A stretch of DNA of 64,000 bases from Prosopocoilus inquinatus (GCA_036172665.1 CM069870.1:40568001-40632000), one strand, 5' to 3'. Positions 21,891 to 34,446 are shown, counted from the first letter of the stretch. Numbers and translations are program-made. The notes: generated by a model from the sequence alone, not told the origin.

Positions 21891-22662
21891 TTTTATAGTT
21901 ATTTATTAAAAGAAGAGTCGTGTTTCTATTCCAACAAAAGTCGGCTGAAAATGTATAATTATTTAGAATGAGTGCTGTACTGTTAGACCTTCCTTCTTGC
22001 TCTTTGCAAATGTCAATTTAAAAGGAGTCATGTTCTTGTAATCTGTGATTTAAATAGATTTGAAAGAATGCGCACACTTTTTGAAAAGCTGCATGATTCA
22101 ACCTATTTTATATAAACCTTCATTGTATTCTTTTGTTCTGTTCTTTTTCTGATACATACCAATATTTTGTTTAATTTGGTACGATCACAATAAGCAAAAG
22201 AGAAGGCCTGTTTATTATAGTTATGATGATCATACAATTTAAATTCTGCAAAATTATGCCAAAACCAAAAGCCAATTCCAAGCCATCACCTCAATATTCC
22301 ATAAAATTACCTTAAATTCAAAGGTTGACAATTCCATTGTAGTAATACAGACGTTGCTCTCTACGGGCTTCAATTTACGGATTTAGAATCCATGACGCCT
22401 GCTTTCTAAATTTGAAAATTGACAGATGATTGACAGGTCTTTGAGCACAGCGTTTGTTTATCAGATACCAACAGTTGTAAAAGTAGCGTAGCAGTAACAG
22501 TTGGTTCTTACGAATGCGACCATTCTTTTTCTCTTATGTAAATTATTTTGCGCGTTTTGCTTTCCATTTTAAACGCTCAAAGTGCATTCGCAATACAGTT
22601 CCAGAACGCGCCTCTATTGCGTCCGCTGAACCCACCCAATGACAACGATCCTCGATTCTCCA

Positions 22663-22892
22663 AAGGTGCTTTCTTTCGCTTAAAAGTTTGAATCGTGTTT
22701 CGAATAATTTGGACGATTTTCGTAGTTGCAACAAAACACCTGATTTGAATTTTCAATTGACTGTTCATTTGTAAATAACCATAATTCAATTCAAACAAGT
22801 TTTAAAAACAGGGAGATTCAAAGAAAAGAATGTCTGTTTTTGAATCAAAACACATTTGGGTCACTGTAAGCAAAAGAAAGCACCTCAATTCT
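22663..22892. repeat. MITE family M2, copy A
   Basis: About 230 bp with inverted ends AAGGTGCTTTCTTTCGC and GCAAAAGAAAGCACCT, strongly similar to 34447-34681. The words ATTCTCCA on the left and right flanks fit an 8-bp target duplication of hAT type. It is not coding. Confidence 0.75.
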
Positions 22893-23010
22893 CCAAAGCA
22901 GAAAAAGTAGCAGTTATCAAATTACGACAACCAACATAAAATCTGAAATTACCAACAAAAGTGACAGTTTATTTTCAAACCATCCCAAAGAAGTTAAATA
23001 TTTACATCAA

Positions 23011-23143
23011 TAGACGTTTACGATAATTGAAGCGGTACATGGATCGGGATAGAAAAGTAAGATAGAACGAATGCATTTAATGCAAGAAAGAGTGAGAGAG
23101 TAGATTAACCGGTATATACCGCTCCAATTATCATGAACGCCTA
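23011..23143. repeat. short inverted-repeat MITE (M3 family)
   Basis: TAGACGTTTACGATAATTG at the left matches the inverted right end CAATTATCATGAACGCCTA. The element is about 133 bp. Ends and interior (GAGTGAGAGAG) resemble the MITE in the BEL LTR at 55376-55506. Target duplication is unclear. Confidence 0.7.
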
Positions 23144-24025
23144 TTATAGAACCGTATTCCAGAGTAACTTAGAGCTCCGAGTTATACTACACTCCCTACA
23201 CTAACTTGCAAAGCATCTTATGCTGTGTCTTAACTGTTCTTAACATATATGTATAACTTATTTTAGGTCGACATATCTATAATACCTGCAAGTATAAATA
23301 GCACCAAACACCCATAAATTGTAATCACATGAATAGTAATTTCCTCAGATCAATATAAAAAATACGGCTGGAAATTAAACTGATCTCATAACTTTAGTAA
23401 GTATTCCTTATTTCGTGTTGCACTTTGTAAATACTACGAAGTAGAAAGTACTCGAAATACCTACCTATTGTATTGAAAGTAATTAGCCGAGTTTTGAGCT
23501 GTAGCATGCAACCATGTGCGATATCAGCGCCTCTACTGTCAAAATTTATTGGTAAACGAATATTCCCAATCGAACAATGCCATTTTCCTGTTAAGTGGAA
23601 GATTAGTAACTTCTGTCAAACATCGACATTCTTTAGGTAATTAAAAGTGTGCGCATCGTAACAGAGAAAATAAGTAGTGTGTTGTGTCTAGAAACAATGT
23701 AGCAAGTGTATTCGTGTGCGATAAAGTAATGTTCGTGGTTTACTATGAACCAGTCCTGTAAAAACTCTGTGTTTACAGTATCTAAATGTAACAAACGCAC
23801 CTAACAGAAGTGAATTTTCGTGAAAATTTACCGTGTTTTATGTGTATGTATAAGATTCAGTGTTATTAAATTATTTCGTGTTGTTTACACAGCCGGTTTA
23901 AAATACTGCTAGAATGGCGGTCTATTCAAACAATATCTTGTTTACAAAACAGAACATGCATAATTGTTGCAGTATAAATGTTACTGTGGTAATAATGTGA
24001 ACAACTAATCGTGTCTAAAAACGTA
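23144..24025 (+). promoter_or_regulatory. probable ARIP4 promoter and 5' UTR region
   Basis: No coding motif precedes the ARIP4 start. TTCAGTGTT near 23852 resembles an arthropod initiator, and the stretch from about 23640 lacks repeats, unlike its surroundings. The exact transcription start is not determinable from sequence alone. Confidence 0.3.
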
Positions 24026-24638
24026 ATGGATCCTGTTTTTCAAAGACTCGGAGATGTTACGATACAACGCCTTGAGAAACCTAAAGACAAAGTGGGATTG
24101 CAAAGTAACCGTGATATTATGGAAAAGGAAGGTAAAGAAGAAAAGCTGGGTGAAGACGTAAATACCGAAGAGATCCAAGGGGTCAAGAGAAACTTCGACG
24201 ACGTTCCCGGACCTTCTACCAACAAAAAAACAAAATTTGACAAATGTGATATTAAGAGGTTAAATGATGACACCAGTGGGAATTCGTTTAGTGAAAACGA
24301 ACTCTCTGACTATGAAACCGAATCAGAATTAGAATCAGACGAAAATTTACCCAATTTTACATTAAAATCTCAAAATTCAAACATTGAATCTGCAACATCA
24401 GAGTTAGAGACTAGCACTGATTTCTTCGAGAAACTGGTTCAGGAACCGTTTAATGAAAACGAAATGAAACCTGTCAGTGAGATCAAAACTGAAAATGATG
24501 ATTATGATTATGATATAAAAGAGAAATTGAAAGAAATGGGAGAGATCAGTTTTGAAACTGTAAAGAAGGGTGAGAAACCGAAAAAACCTGAAACGTATAT
24601 GGAAAATGAAGTCGTTGTTACACCTGCCAAAAAGCCCG
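24026..24638 (+). CDS. ARIP4: ARIP4/RAD54L2-like helicase, exon 1 (coding start)
   Basis: The coding start is the ATG at 24026 (an upstream in-frame GTG at 24011 is less likely). The 204 codons encode an acidic, Ser/Glu-rich, low-complexity N-terminus with a basic nuclear-signal-like patch (TNKKTKFDK). Vertebrate ARIP4 also begins with an acidic unstructured region. The exon ends at a consensus donor, CCCG/GTAAGT, in phase 1. The next exon is 8.7 kb away. Identity as ARIP4 comes from exon 4; joining rests on phase agreement. The nearest upstream element is Harbinger, 1.5 kb away. Confidence 0.75.
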
Positions 24639-24669
24639 GTAAGTCATAATATTTTTATTGTGAATCTTA

Positions 24670-24792
24670 TAGCGTTTTCCACTGGCTGCACCAGTGCGCA
24701 CTGAGTCTATCTCCATCTCGGTTCAGCTTTATGTAATAAAACGAAATAGAGATACACTCAGTGCACACTGGTGCAGCTAGCGAATAACGCTA
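24670..24792. repeat. 123-bp MITE with TTA target duplication
   Basis: Inverted arms of about 44 bp start TAGCGTT and meet near a short loop. TTA lies on both sides (24667-24669, 24793-24795), as for PIF/Harbinger-type MITEs. It begins 31 bp after the exon 1 donor. Confidence 0.8.
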
Positions 24793-24795
24793 TTA

Positions 24796-26100
24796 GTTAA
24801 ATAAATAAATATTTAATAATAATAATATTTTTATTGGTGTCAGATTCCAAAAATGAAACAGGTCAAAATATAAAGATTCAAATGTAAATTTCACCACAAA
24901 AAATGTTGTAAATGTTGAACGAATATTAAATAAACAGTCAGATGTATATGAGAAGAAAAATACAAATAAGTCAACAAACAAAAAACTATTACAAAAAACA
25001 TTACAACCTTTGGCAGTAAAAATGCAACACCATTGTGATCAGTTGTTACAGTAATAATAATAATAATAATAGTATTTTTTTAAATTATAAAATAGCACAT
25101 TAGTAATGACTTAAAATAGCATGCACAACATGAAATCTGAATTTAAAATATTTTTATCTTGTTAACAATCATTACAAATATACCTACTGCAGAGTTGTGA
25201 TTATTCCAGATAATGTGGAAGAAACCTGCCTCAAATAAACAAAAACTTGGATATCCGGAATTGTCACTATCAGTTGTGGTAAAATTTTTTCTCCAACCAC
25301 TGACTATTGCTTCTACTTCATCTGTTACAGCCTATACGGGACGGCATAAAACAACAGCTTTGTTTGTGTTTCCTAAAGGCCACCACACATGATGCATTGT
25401 ACCTTACGTTTTACCTGCACAGTTTTTAGACTTCAAGCAAAATGGAGCATTTTGTGAGCTTAAAACGATAGACAAGATCTTTGTCTGTTGCTTCAAGCAC
25501 ACACGCTCCATTTTGCTTGACATTTAAAAACGTTCGGATTAAGGCATGTTCAGTTTAAAGAGGTCATACTGTAGTGAGTTTCCTTCTCAAACTCATAACT
25601 AGACTGCGGAAGTTTAGACACAAAAAAATCAAAATTAGGTGCTTACAAAAGGCTCATAAATGTGCAGAATAGGCACAAATGAAGAATAAATATACCTCAA
25701 AACATTTATATAATAGGAGTATTTTAGATCACAAGAAAGTCAAGAAACATATTTTATTGTTTATTCTAAACAGTCTTTTCGAATAGAAAAAAAAAACATA
25801 ATCGTCCTGAACATTTTTCTAAAAATTGTTTGAAAATTAGTTTTCAAGTTTTTCCGAGGGACAAGTCCTTTACACAAGTCTGCATAGAATCGATGTGTTT
25901 TCCAGAAATAGGCTGCGTAAGGAATGACTGATGAACTGATGATGGCTTCCTTTTAATATTCAATTGATGCAATTCTCTCTTTTCTTGCTGCTGTACTTGG
26001 ATGTTTTTTTATCATGGGCTAACTTTTAATTAAGATTTGTAATAGCCTCGAAAGTAAGAAAAATTTTACTTTTTAGTCAGTTGCAAAACAAGATGAATCT
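24796..26100. other. ARIP4 intron 1, left part, no gene seen
   Basis: AT-rich, with an (AAT)n microsatellite at about 25050-25070. A weak inverted pair around 25425-25455 and 25505-25535 centres on AAGCAAAATGGAGC. No coding signal. Confidence 0.5.
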
Positions 26101-26104
26101 TTAA

Positions 26105-26535
26105 TTCATTGTTACAAGTCCTGTTAGATTATTTTTTGCGCAATTTTAAATCCCGTATAATTCGAGTTATACACGTTATAACTGAGACGTTTTCGAATAC
26201 AAGACAGTTCTGTGAGCTCTATAATTTTTTCCTTGTAGTTCGGAACATATCCAACGACGTTCTGCAGAGTACCAGGCGCTGTCGGAAACTCTACGAAAAG
26301 TCGTTGGATACATTCTGAGCTGCAAGGGAAACATTATAGAGCTCACAGAACTGTCGTGTTTCGACAGCGTCTCACTTATCAGGTGCATACATCGAATTTC
26401 GCAGGGCTTAACATTGCTCAAAAAATAATCAAATGAGGTTTATGGCTGGAACTCTGCGGAACGTCACTGAATATGTTCCGAACTAGAAAGAAAAAGATAT
26501 AGAGCTCACAGAACAGTTGTATATTCACCTCTGTG
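26105..26535. repeat. TR2 repeat monomers, head-to-head
   Basis: Two or more diverged copies of the 163-bp TR2 unit, also found at 28447-28870 and 29975-30165. Markers are GGCTGGAACTCTGC, GAGCTCACAGAACTGT and TTCGACAGCGTCTCA. The left copy (26105-26290) is inverted relative to the next. Confidence 0.75.
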
Positions 26536-26537
26536 AA

Positions 26538-28446
26538 GTTGGCATCTCATTTTTCAAAAAAGTGATTTTTTTATTGGAGTTCTGATAGCACCCCAAAGAG
26601 TATAGTTCTATGTTAAAATTAAAAAGAGTTTTGGCGGATAAAATATAAAAAAATGGCCTCTGTGAAGTTGGCACCTCATTTTTCTAAAAAGTGATTTTTT
26701 ATAGGAGTTCTGATAGCACCCCAAAGAGTTCTGGAGTTCTATGTCAAAATTAAAAAGAGTTCTAGCGGATTAAACATAAAAAAATGACTTAAAATTTGGG
26801 GTGCTAAGTTCACAAAACGGGATTTGAAAATTGGCTATAAAATGTTAATTGTTGGAAATAATTAATTTCATCATTAAGGCTTTCTTTAGAACTATTGAGG
26901 TGCTATCCAGAATCTCGAAATTTTGAAATTACTATATCCTCCTTATTCTACAAAAGATCAGAACACGAAGAAACATTTTATATTTGGGTGTAGAGACCTA
27001 TAAATGCAAAATAATTATTAGTTTAAGTACCATACTACTCTTAAAAGAAAAGAACCTCAAACCAATTTTTCTTTTTTCATTTTACGCTTTGACACTTCAA
27101 TTCGAGAAACGAAAAATCGTTGGAATTTTATTACTTTTGATTTTAGCGCTAACTTTTTTACTCTTGATTTTAGCGCTTTGGTCGTTAAGGATAATCGTGA
27201 GAACTCGTGGGTGCTACCAAGAACTCCAAGCAGAACGAAAAAGTTTTCCAGAAAAATTTCCATTTTGCACTTTGACAAAATTTCATATCGAGACACGAGA
27301 AACCGCTGGAACTTTGTTACTCCTGATTTTAGCGCTTTGGTCGTTAAGGGTAATCGTGAGAACTCGTGTGGTGCTATCCAGAACTCCAAGCAGAACGAAA
27401 AAATTTTCCAGGAAAATTTCCATTTTGCACTTTGACAAAATTTCATATCGAGACACAAAAAATCGCTGGAACTTTCTTACTCTTGATTTTAGCGCTTTGG
27501 TCGTTAAGGATAATCGTGAGAACTCGTGGGGTGCTACCCAGAACTCCAAGCAGAACGAAAAAGTTTTCCAGAAAAAATTCCATTTTGCACTTTGACAAAA
27601 TTTTATATCGAGACACGAAAAATCGCTGGAACTTTCTTACTCTTGATTTTAGCGCTTTGGTCGTTAAGGATAATCGTGAGAACTCGTGGGGTGCTATCCA
27701 GAACTTCAAGCAAAACGAAAAAGTTTTCCAGAAAAATTTCCATTTTGCACTTTGACAAAATTTCATATCGAGACACGAAAAATCGCTGGAACTTTTTTAC
27801 TCCTGATTTGCGCTTTGGTCATTAAGGATAATCGTGAGCACTCGTGGGGTGCTACTCAGAACTCGATGCAGAACGGAAAGATTTTCGAGAAAAATTTCCA
27901 TTTTACACTTTGGCAAAATTCTCGAGTGTTGTCAGTGCGTAAAATGAAAAAAAAAATTAATTTGAGGTTGTTTTTTTAAGAGTAGTACGGTACTTAAACT
28001 AATAATTATTTTGCATTTATAGGTCTCTACATCCAAAAATAAAATGTTTCTTCGTTTTCTGATCTTTTATAGAATAAGGGGGATATAGTAATTTCAAAAT
28101 TTCGAGATTTTGTTTAGAGTTCTGGATAGCACCTCAATAGTTCTAAAGAAAGTCTTAATAATGAAATTAATTATTTCCAACAATTAACATTTTATAGCCA
28201 ATTTTCAAATCCCGTTTTGTGAACTTAGCACCCCAAATTTTAAAAGTAATTTTTTTATAAAAATGCTACTGCAATGTCAGGTCAAAAAGCGATAGTAAGA
28301 TGTCGCTATTTTATCTGTTCATAATTTTTTTATGTTTAATCCGCTAGACTCTTTTCAATTTTGACATAGAACTCCAGAACTCTTTGGGGTGCTATCAAAA
28401 CTCCTATAAAACATCACAGAAAAATGAGGTGCCAACTTCACAGAGG
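26538..28446. mobile_element. foldback-type element with tandem-repeat core
   Basis: Long inverted arms (about 26652-27092 and 27935-28446) share continuous similarity and end in CCTCTGTGAAGTTGGC. The left terminus is duplicated in tandem (26538 and 26652). The centre is a five-copy 160-bp tandem array. There is no transposase frame. The open frames in the centre only reflect the repeat lacking stops. Structure resembles Foldback elements. The right arm carries a 60-bp extra block (28262-28325) that recurs at 37035. Confidence 0.8.
27098..27930 (+). repeat. 160-bp tandem array, about five copies
   Basis: The word AGCGCTTTGG recurs at about 27172, 27331, 27491, 27651 and 27810, a period of 159-160 bp. 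Units share AACTCCAAGCAGAACG and CATTTTGCACTTTGACAAA. It lies inside intron 1 as the core of the foldback element. Confidence 0.9.
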
Positions 28447-28870
28447 AACTCTGCAGAAAGTCATTGGATAGTTTCCGAACAATAAGAGAAAAATTATAAA
28501 ACTCACTGAACTGTCGTATATTCGATAGCGTCTCAGTTATAACTTGTATAACTTGAATTTCGCGGGATTTAAAATTGCTCAAAAAATAATCTAATGAGTC
28601 TAATGGCTGGAACTCTGCGGAAAGTCGTTAAACATATTCCGAATTATAAGGAAAAATTATAGAGCTCACAGAACTGTCGTATATTCGACAGCGTCTCAGT
28701 TGTAACGCGTATAACTCGAATTTCACGGGATTTAAAATTGCTCAAAAAATAATCTAATGAGACTTGTGGCTGGAACTCTGCAGAAAGTCGTTGGATACAT
28801 TCCGAACTACAAGGAAAAAATTGTAGAGCTCATAGAACTGTCGAGTATTCGACAGCGTCTCATATATATT
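28447..28870 (+). repeat. TR2 163-bp tandem array
   Basis: Nearly three units; GGCTGGAACTCTG recurs at 28605 and 28768 (period 163 bp). Units contain CAGAACTGTCGTATATTCG. It adjoins the right end of the foldback element. Confidence 0.85.
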
Positions 28871-30944
28871 CCCGTAACTAATCATTTTGTGTTATTAGAG
28901 TTTTCTAAATAATAAATAGCAATGTTTATCTCTAGAACTCTTTTTAGAACTCATGTAGAACTATAGATCTTTTAATTTCCTATAAGAATTGGCCGTTAAT
29001 TTTGCGTAGGACAAAGTGAGACGCTGCGTGAACCTGGCGTCTGTTTGCACTTTGGCTTTTTTTCGCTTTAGTGAGCAGAACTATAGATTTTACCTATCAG
29101 GAACTATAGAACTATTAAAAATAAAGCCAGAACTCACTAGAACTTATGAGTTTCCATGAAATGATACGCCAACTTCACAGGCACTAGCACTTATTTGCTC
29201 GTTCCTTTGGCATTTTTATAAAAATTCGAAGTTATCTGTTCAAAACCGTTTAAACATATATAAATAGATAATTTCCTTCCAGTGGGGCAAAAGAGAAAGG
29301 CTTTAATTTTTTTTTAATTAATTTTAATAGTAAAATTCGGTGAAGTTCGGTTTATATCAATGAAAACATTTTTAGAAACAAAGGTACAGGTGTCCGACAG
29401 TTTGAATATTTTGAATAAAAAAGCCGCAATTCTTGCGTTCAAGGGGTATCCCCAGAGGATGCACAAATCAACCTAATGGAGATTTCTGCAGAGTAACTCT
29501 GTCCTTGTTGACACTGGTAGTAAAAGTTACAAAACTATAAATCGGTTCTAAAAAAATGTCGCTCTCATTTTTTATATAAAAATAATGGTTGCATTTAGCC
29601 TTTAATTATTTTAATTCTAAATTACGCAAATTTTAAATTTATTCTGAAAATTTTTAGGAAAAAGGCACATTATAGGCATTTTGTCTGAAATAGGCATTTA
29701 TATATAAATAGGCAAAAATAGGCATATAAAACTTTACTATTTGAACAGTAACTACATGAAACGTATTTATAACCAGGTCTTATGAAAGTAGTGTTTAACA
29801 AATAGAAAAGGCAAATGCCTAAACTTGTCGGAAACATGTCAAATACACGAAAAGTCTAATATTTGTATACGACAAATTTCAGATTTGTTCCAAACTTTTC
29901 AAGCGGCATGTAAGATACAGGTATAATCAAACATGTATGTAATGTAAACGCCCCTTAAGTGAGTGCATGGGTTTAAAAGTACTCAAAAAAATAATCTAAT
30001 GAAGCTTATGGCTGGAACTCTGCAGAAAGTAGTTGAATACATTCCGAACTACAAGGAAAAAATTATAGTGCTTACAGACCTGTCGTATATTCGACAGCGT
30101 CTCACTTATAACGTATTTCGAATTTCGCGGGGTTTAAAATTGCTCAAAAAATAACACAGGTCGGCATAAATCCGGGGTTTGAATTTTTATTACCGTTTTA
30201 AGAAAATGGTTACATACCATTAACAAATCTGTAAATACTTTTTCTCTATCACGTATAGTTTTTGAAAAAACATTTTTTTTTAATTTAAACAAAAATTAAC
30301 ATCTGATCACTATCTTTTTTCCAAAACTACTAAAAGTGATAAAATTTCAATTTCATTTCATCCCGTACAAATTCTATCAACAATCCTAACAGTTTCGATT
30401 ACATATGTGGTCTTTACATGGGGTGGAACAAAAGTATCAAATAATAATAGCTGCAACTTTTTATTTAGAAAGTTATGACAAAATGTATAATACAAAAATT
30501 CCTTAATGTATTCCTACGCATGCCTGCTTTGACGAACATAGTTTCTCTGTGTTCTCTTTTGTTTTGTTGCTATGGCAACCAACATTGTTTTTTTTTAATA
30601 GGAAACATTCGAAAATTTAAAGATTCTGTTGGTCGCTGAAATATTAGTAGCGATTTAAAAATTTCTAGAATGCTGCTGCGTCACTAATTTGGCTTTACAA
30701 ATATACCGTGTTTCCTTTGTAAGTGTGCTGGGCTTATAATTTACATTGGACAAAAAAAGGAATGGCCCAAGAGACCATTTTGGATTGTAACAGGAAATTC
30801 ATTTTCTACTTTATCATTTGAACTATGTCCCAGAAAATCTTGGTGTGGTGAGGGAGGAGCAAAAGGTGAAAGGTTCCATCAAGATGGAGAAAACAGGGAA
30901 AACAATATCCAGGCCATTGGAATATGAAGTTGATGGAATTTAAA
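28871..30944. other. ARIP4 intron 1, mixed repeats
   Basis: Holds one TR2 unit at 29975-30165 and a run of short AAATAGGCA-type repeats at about 29660-29725. A stretch near 29155-29185 echoes the foldback terminus (CCAACTTCACAGGC). No protein-coding feature recognised. Confidence 0.5.
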
Positions 30945-31678
30945 TAGAATTCTAAAATTTTATGATCGAACCAAACTGTTAAATTAATATGAATACGCAA
31001 ATTACAGGAGATGTTCATCAAAATTAACACCGTTTAATAAATTTAAACCCCTTTTTTTGAAAAATATTTACAGAAAACAACGGTAACTACGCCACAAAAA
31101 AAAAACCTTACTTATACGATTGACGTAAAATTTCTTCAAAGTGAATATCAGAGTATTAATTTACTAAGAATTTTCCGCCACATATAAAAAAATTGCGATG
31201 GAACCCCTCTTAGTTTATTTTATTTATTAAATCTTAAATCTATGCGGCCCACCGCGCGCTCTCTATAACAAAATGTCTATTGCTGGGTAGTTGACGTGAA
31301 AAATTTTGAAAATGAATACCAGGATATCGATTTACTAACAATTCTAGGCAACATATAAAAAATTGAGGTGGAACCCCTCTTAGTTTATTTTTTATTAAAT
31401 CAAACAGAGTATCAATGTACTACCAATACTACGCAACATATAAAAAAATTGAAAATTTAGTAAATTAATATTCTGATATTTACTTTGAAGATTTTTCACC
31501 TCAGGCGTATACGTAAAGGGTGTTTTTTAAGGCGTAGTTACCGTTGTTTTCTCTAAGTATTTTTCAAAAAAAAAAAAGAGTTTTAAACGGTGTTAATATT
31601 GATGAATATTTATTGCAATTTGCGTATTAATATCAACTTGACAGCTTGGTTCGTTCATAAAATTTTAGAATTCTATTG
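30945..31678. mobile_element. second foldback-type element
   Basis: Left arm (about 30945-31150) and right arm (about 31480-31678) are inverted copies. Shared words include GAATTCTAAAATTTTA at the ends and AACAACGGTAACTACGCC further in. The core holds two to three direct units with TGGAACCCCTCTTAGTTTAT (about 31199 and 31370). It has no coding capacity. Confidence 0.75.
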
Positions 31679-32642
31679 CTGGAAACCTATTGCTAACTTC
31701 ACGCCGGTTCTTTTAGCACAAAAAGAAAACGAGCATCTAAAAGTTACTCTTAAACAATATAACTGCAAATATAGACCGTCTGGAAAGTATTCGGTATTCG
31801 GAGATTTTTTTGAATGTTTTCCAATATATGGCTTTCCCAGCAGCTGATGAGTGTAGTATTTTTCCCAAGAATCAAATAAAAAAAATGACAACAGGCATTG
31901 AATTCTAACAATTTTAAATAAACAGGGAGATTTGAGCAGCTATGGCAAATTTAAGAAAAGTTAAAAAAAATATGCAGCATTTTTTCAAAAGAGGGGCTCA
32001 TAATTAAAGAAGAAGGGTTGTTAAACATGTTTCGAGCAAAAAACATAAGAAAAAATAAAATAATAGTGTCATTTTGTGCACAGATGAAGTTCCAGTTGTA
32101 CTCAGGCTCAGTAATTTGATTTTAAGTTTACCGTACGTTCAGTATAATTTGTAGGATTAAATGGAAATAACATAAACAAGTAACTGATACTGTCTTCTTT
32201 GTCTATTTGAATTGTTTCATTCATAAATTCAGAAACTGGAAGTTGCAGAGTTGTTTGCTTCTTTCCGGATATTTTCTAGACGTACTATATTAAGAACGAT
32301 GCAATATGTTAAAATAGTAAATTAAATGCTGAAATTCTTCAAATATTGCTGACATTAACTATTTATTATTGTGTCAAATTCTTAAGTGATAGAAATATTT
32401 TGATGGTGTTCCAGGGATGTGTAAAAACAAACTGAACAAATTTACACAAAATAATTCAAACCACAGATAAAAGTGTAATTTTTCCGGCCTGTGTAATCAT
32501 TACAAATTTGTCTTCATTACTTAACAGTTTTAAAAAATATGAAAGTGGGAACAATAGATATTACAACTGTTGTTGTCGAGAGAATAATCAAATAATTAAT
32601 ATCTTTAATTGTTTGTGCAGTGGGCTCTTGGTGAAACATTAT
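31679..32642. other. ARIP4 intron 1, no gene seen
   Basis: AT-rich non-coding sequence. No motif or structured repeat was recognised. Confidence 0.5.
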
Positions 32643-32739
32643 GAATAAATTGTAGTAAAAGAAAACACTTGTATTTAACTGTTTCACTAAATTCGTGAAA
32701 CAGTTAAATACAAGTGTTTTCTTTTACTACAATTTATTC
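32643..32739. repeat. perfect 45-bp inverted repeat (hairpin)
   Basis: Arms 32643-32687 and 32695-32739 are exact reverse complements, separated by the 7-base loop TAAATTC. A flanking word TCAAATAATTAATAT occurs before (about 32588) and directly after the hairpin. It lies in ARIP4 intron 1, 650 bp before exon 2, so a transcript would fold strongly. Confidence 0.85.
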
Positions 32740-33386
32740 AAATAATTAATATAGTTTTCGTAAATACAAAGACAAAAACGTTGTCATATACACCGTAACA
32801 CTTGAAAACTGTGTTGCTTCTATTTGCGCAGAACTGTGTTTATAATTGTGACATTCTCACTTACTATAGTGGCGATAATTTGTTTATCACTGGATTAAAT
32901 ATAAATAATAAAGGGCATTTTGTTGTAAAAAAATATCTTACGTTTTTCTTTAATAATAAGGTGATTAAATATAAGAAGCTTTTATACATTTGAGTATGAC
33001 AGCCTAGATTACCGACTACTTAATGTTTACTTCATACGATTGCATAATTTGTGCAAATTATATATTTTCTAATAATATAGTTGTTGTAGTACACAATCAA
33101 AAAATTTGAATACTACCGTATTGTAAATCAGTCTTGATTTGCTTCTTTTTTTCAGTTATTCATGTGCTCATTTTAAGACCTTGTTATATTATCAATCCTT
33201 TTGTATAGTATCGCATTTTTAAATTAAAATACTTTTTATTAATTTAATACTTTGAAAAGAAGAATTATTTGGATTGTAGTTGTATATTTAATAATCTTTA
33301 GTTCATCTTCATTGAATTTCTAATTACCGTCCGGTATTGATGATTAGCAAAAAAAATATTTATTTTTACACATAATGTGCATTTAG
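32740..33386. other. ARIP4 intron 1, 3' end
   Basis: AT-rich. It ends at the acceptor GCATTTAG at 33386. No other feature seen. Confidence 0.5.
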
Positions 33387-33614
33387 GTACAATGGATGAC
33401 GACATTGCTGAAAGAAAAATAGGAAACTTGCGACGGAACATCAGAGAAGTTATGGATGAAACCAAATTAGACGAGTCAACTCTAGCTGCACAGAGGCAAG
33501 AAATGGAAAGGTTGAGAAGAGTGCAGGAGCAACAAAGACTTATTCGGGAGGTACAAAGACAAATGGCACAAGACAGGGTAATTTCTCTTTTACAAGGAAA
33601 TGTGCCTAAACCAG
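33387..33614 (+). CDS. ARIP4: ARIP4/RAD54L2-like helicase, exon 2
   Basis: A 228-bp exon with acceptor TTTAG/GTACAATGG and donor CCAG/GTGAGC, phase 1 on both sides. It encodes a charged helical segment (DDDIAERKIGNLRRNIREVM then EMERLRRVQEQQRLIREVQRQM), probably a coiled coil, ending LLQGNVPKPG. A similar Arg/Gln-rich helix precedes the helicase core in ARIP4 proteins. The ATG inside this exon could be an alternative start, but the upstream frame is open. Confidence 0.85.
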
Positions 33615-34446
33615 GTGAGCTTAAAGATTTTTTTTAGTGTGCTTTGTCGAATATCTATTTATTTATTTACCATCAAGTAGGTCGTGATTTTATTTTATTA
33701 GCTTGGCTATTACAGTAAAATTAATTTCGTCTCATAATAGCCACGTTCTTTTTGCATTTGCACTTATCTGATTTAAGATTAACAGCTGAGCAGAAATCAG
33801 ATCAGAAAAGTAACCTCAAACGCCAAATGGAAAGGACATAATTATTTTGGAAGCTCGTTTCTAATATAAACGATCAAAACTTAACTTAATATTATAGTTA
33901 TTTATTAATTAGGTATAAATAATCATATTATTTCTCCTATCCTATGATCATTAATCAAAACTTCTTCAGAATTGGTCACCCAACCTTCTCTCGATGTTTC
34001 AGAGGATAGATTTTGATGTTACTCAGAGATGTTACTGTAGAGCGAAGTGATTAGAAAAAATTGTCAAAGTTTAGTTACTTGCATAAGTACCACTTTTTCC
34101 CTAAACTTTCACGGCATACTTCGATGGTAAATAAATAAAAAACAGATATTGATAGGCATTCACTCTTTTTTCATCAGAGCAAGCCACTTTCTAGTTTCCT
34201 TCGGTTGCTTATATGAATTTTGATAGATGCCAGAATCTGACATGAAAAATATTATGACAATTCCACGCTAGTAATTTGACTATACTATTGCTGTACTGCC
34301 AAATACGAAGAAGCACCCAACTGCGACCGACTCTGGCATAAATAAGGTACAGTTGGGAAAATAGAAAGCGGGACAGTAAACTTTCGTTAGCTTAAACCTT
34401 ACTTCTAAATTTCAGTAAGTATGGTAATTTATCAACCTTCACATTG
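33615..34446. other. ARIP4 intron 2, left part
   Basis: No gene. A word GGCATTCACTCTTTTTT at about 34154 has an inverted match at 36119-36137, possibly the ends of a degraded 2-kb DNA element. Confidence 0.4.

Larger units (their letters stand above)
19549..22517 (+). mobile_element. PIF/Harbinger DNA transposon
   Basis: Terminal inverted repeats of 22 bp (GCATTCGTAAGAACCAACTG and two more bases) lie at 19549-19570 and 22496-22517. Between them are the two divergently placed Harbinger genes: a DDE nuclease on plus and a Myb/SANT-like protein on minus. The 3-bp target duplication is not clear from the flanks. Frameshifts and stops suggest an inactive copy. It lies about 1.5 kb upstream of the ARIP4 coding start. 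Confidence 0.85.

Noticed and set aside
24011..24025. GTG upstream of the ARIP4 ATG as start
   Set aside because: Non-ATG starts are rare; the ATG at 24026 has a purine at -3 and G at +4.
26984..27979. Six overlapping open frames of 85-203 codons on both strands
   Set aside because: They are the 160-bp tandem array read through; the same residues recur every 53 codons and no family motif is present.
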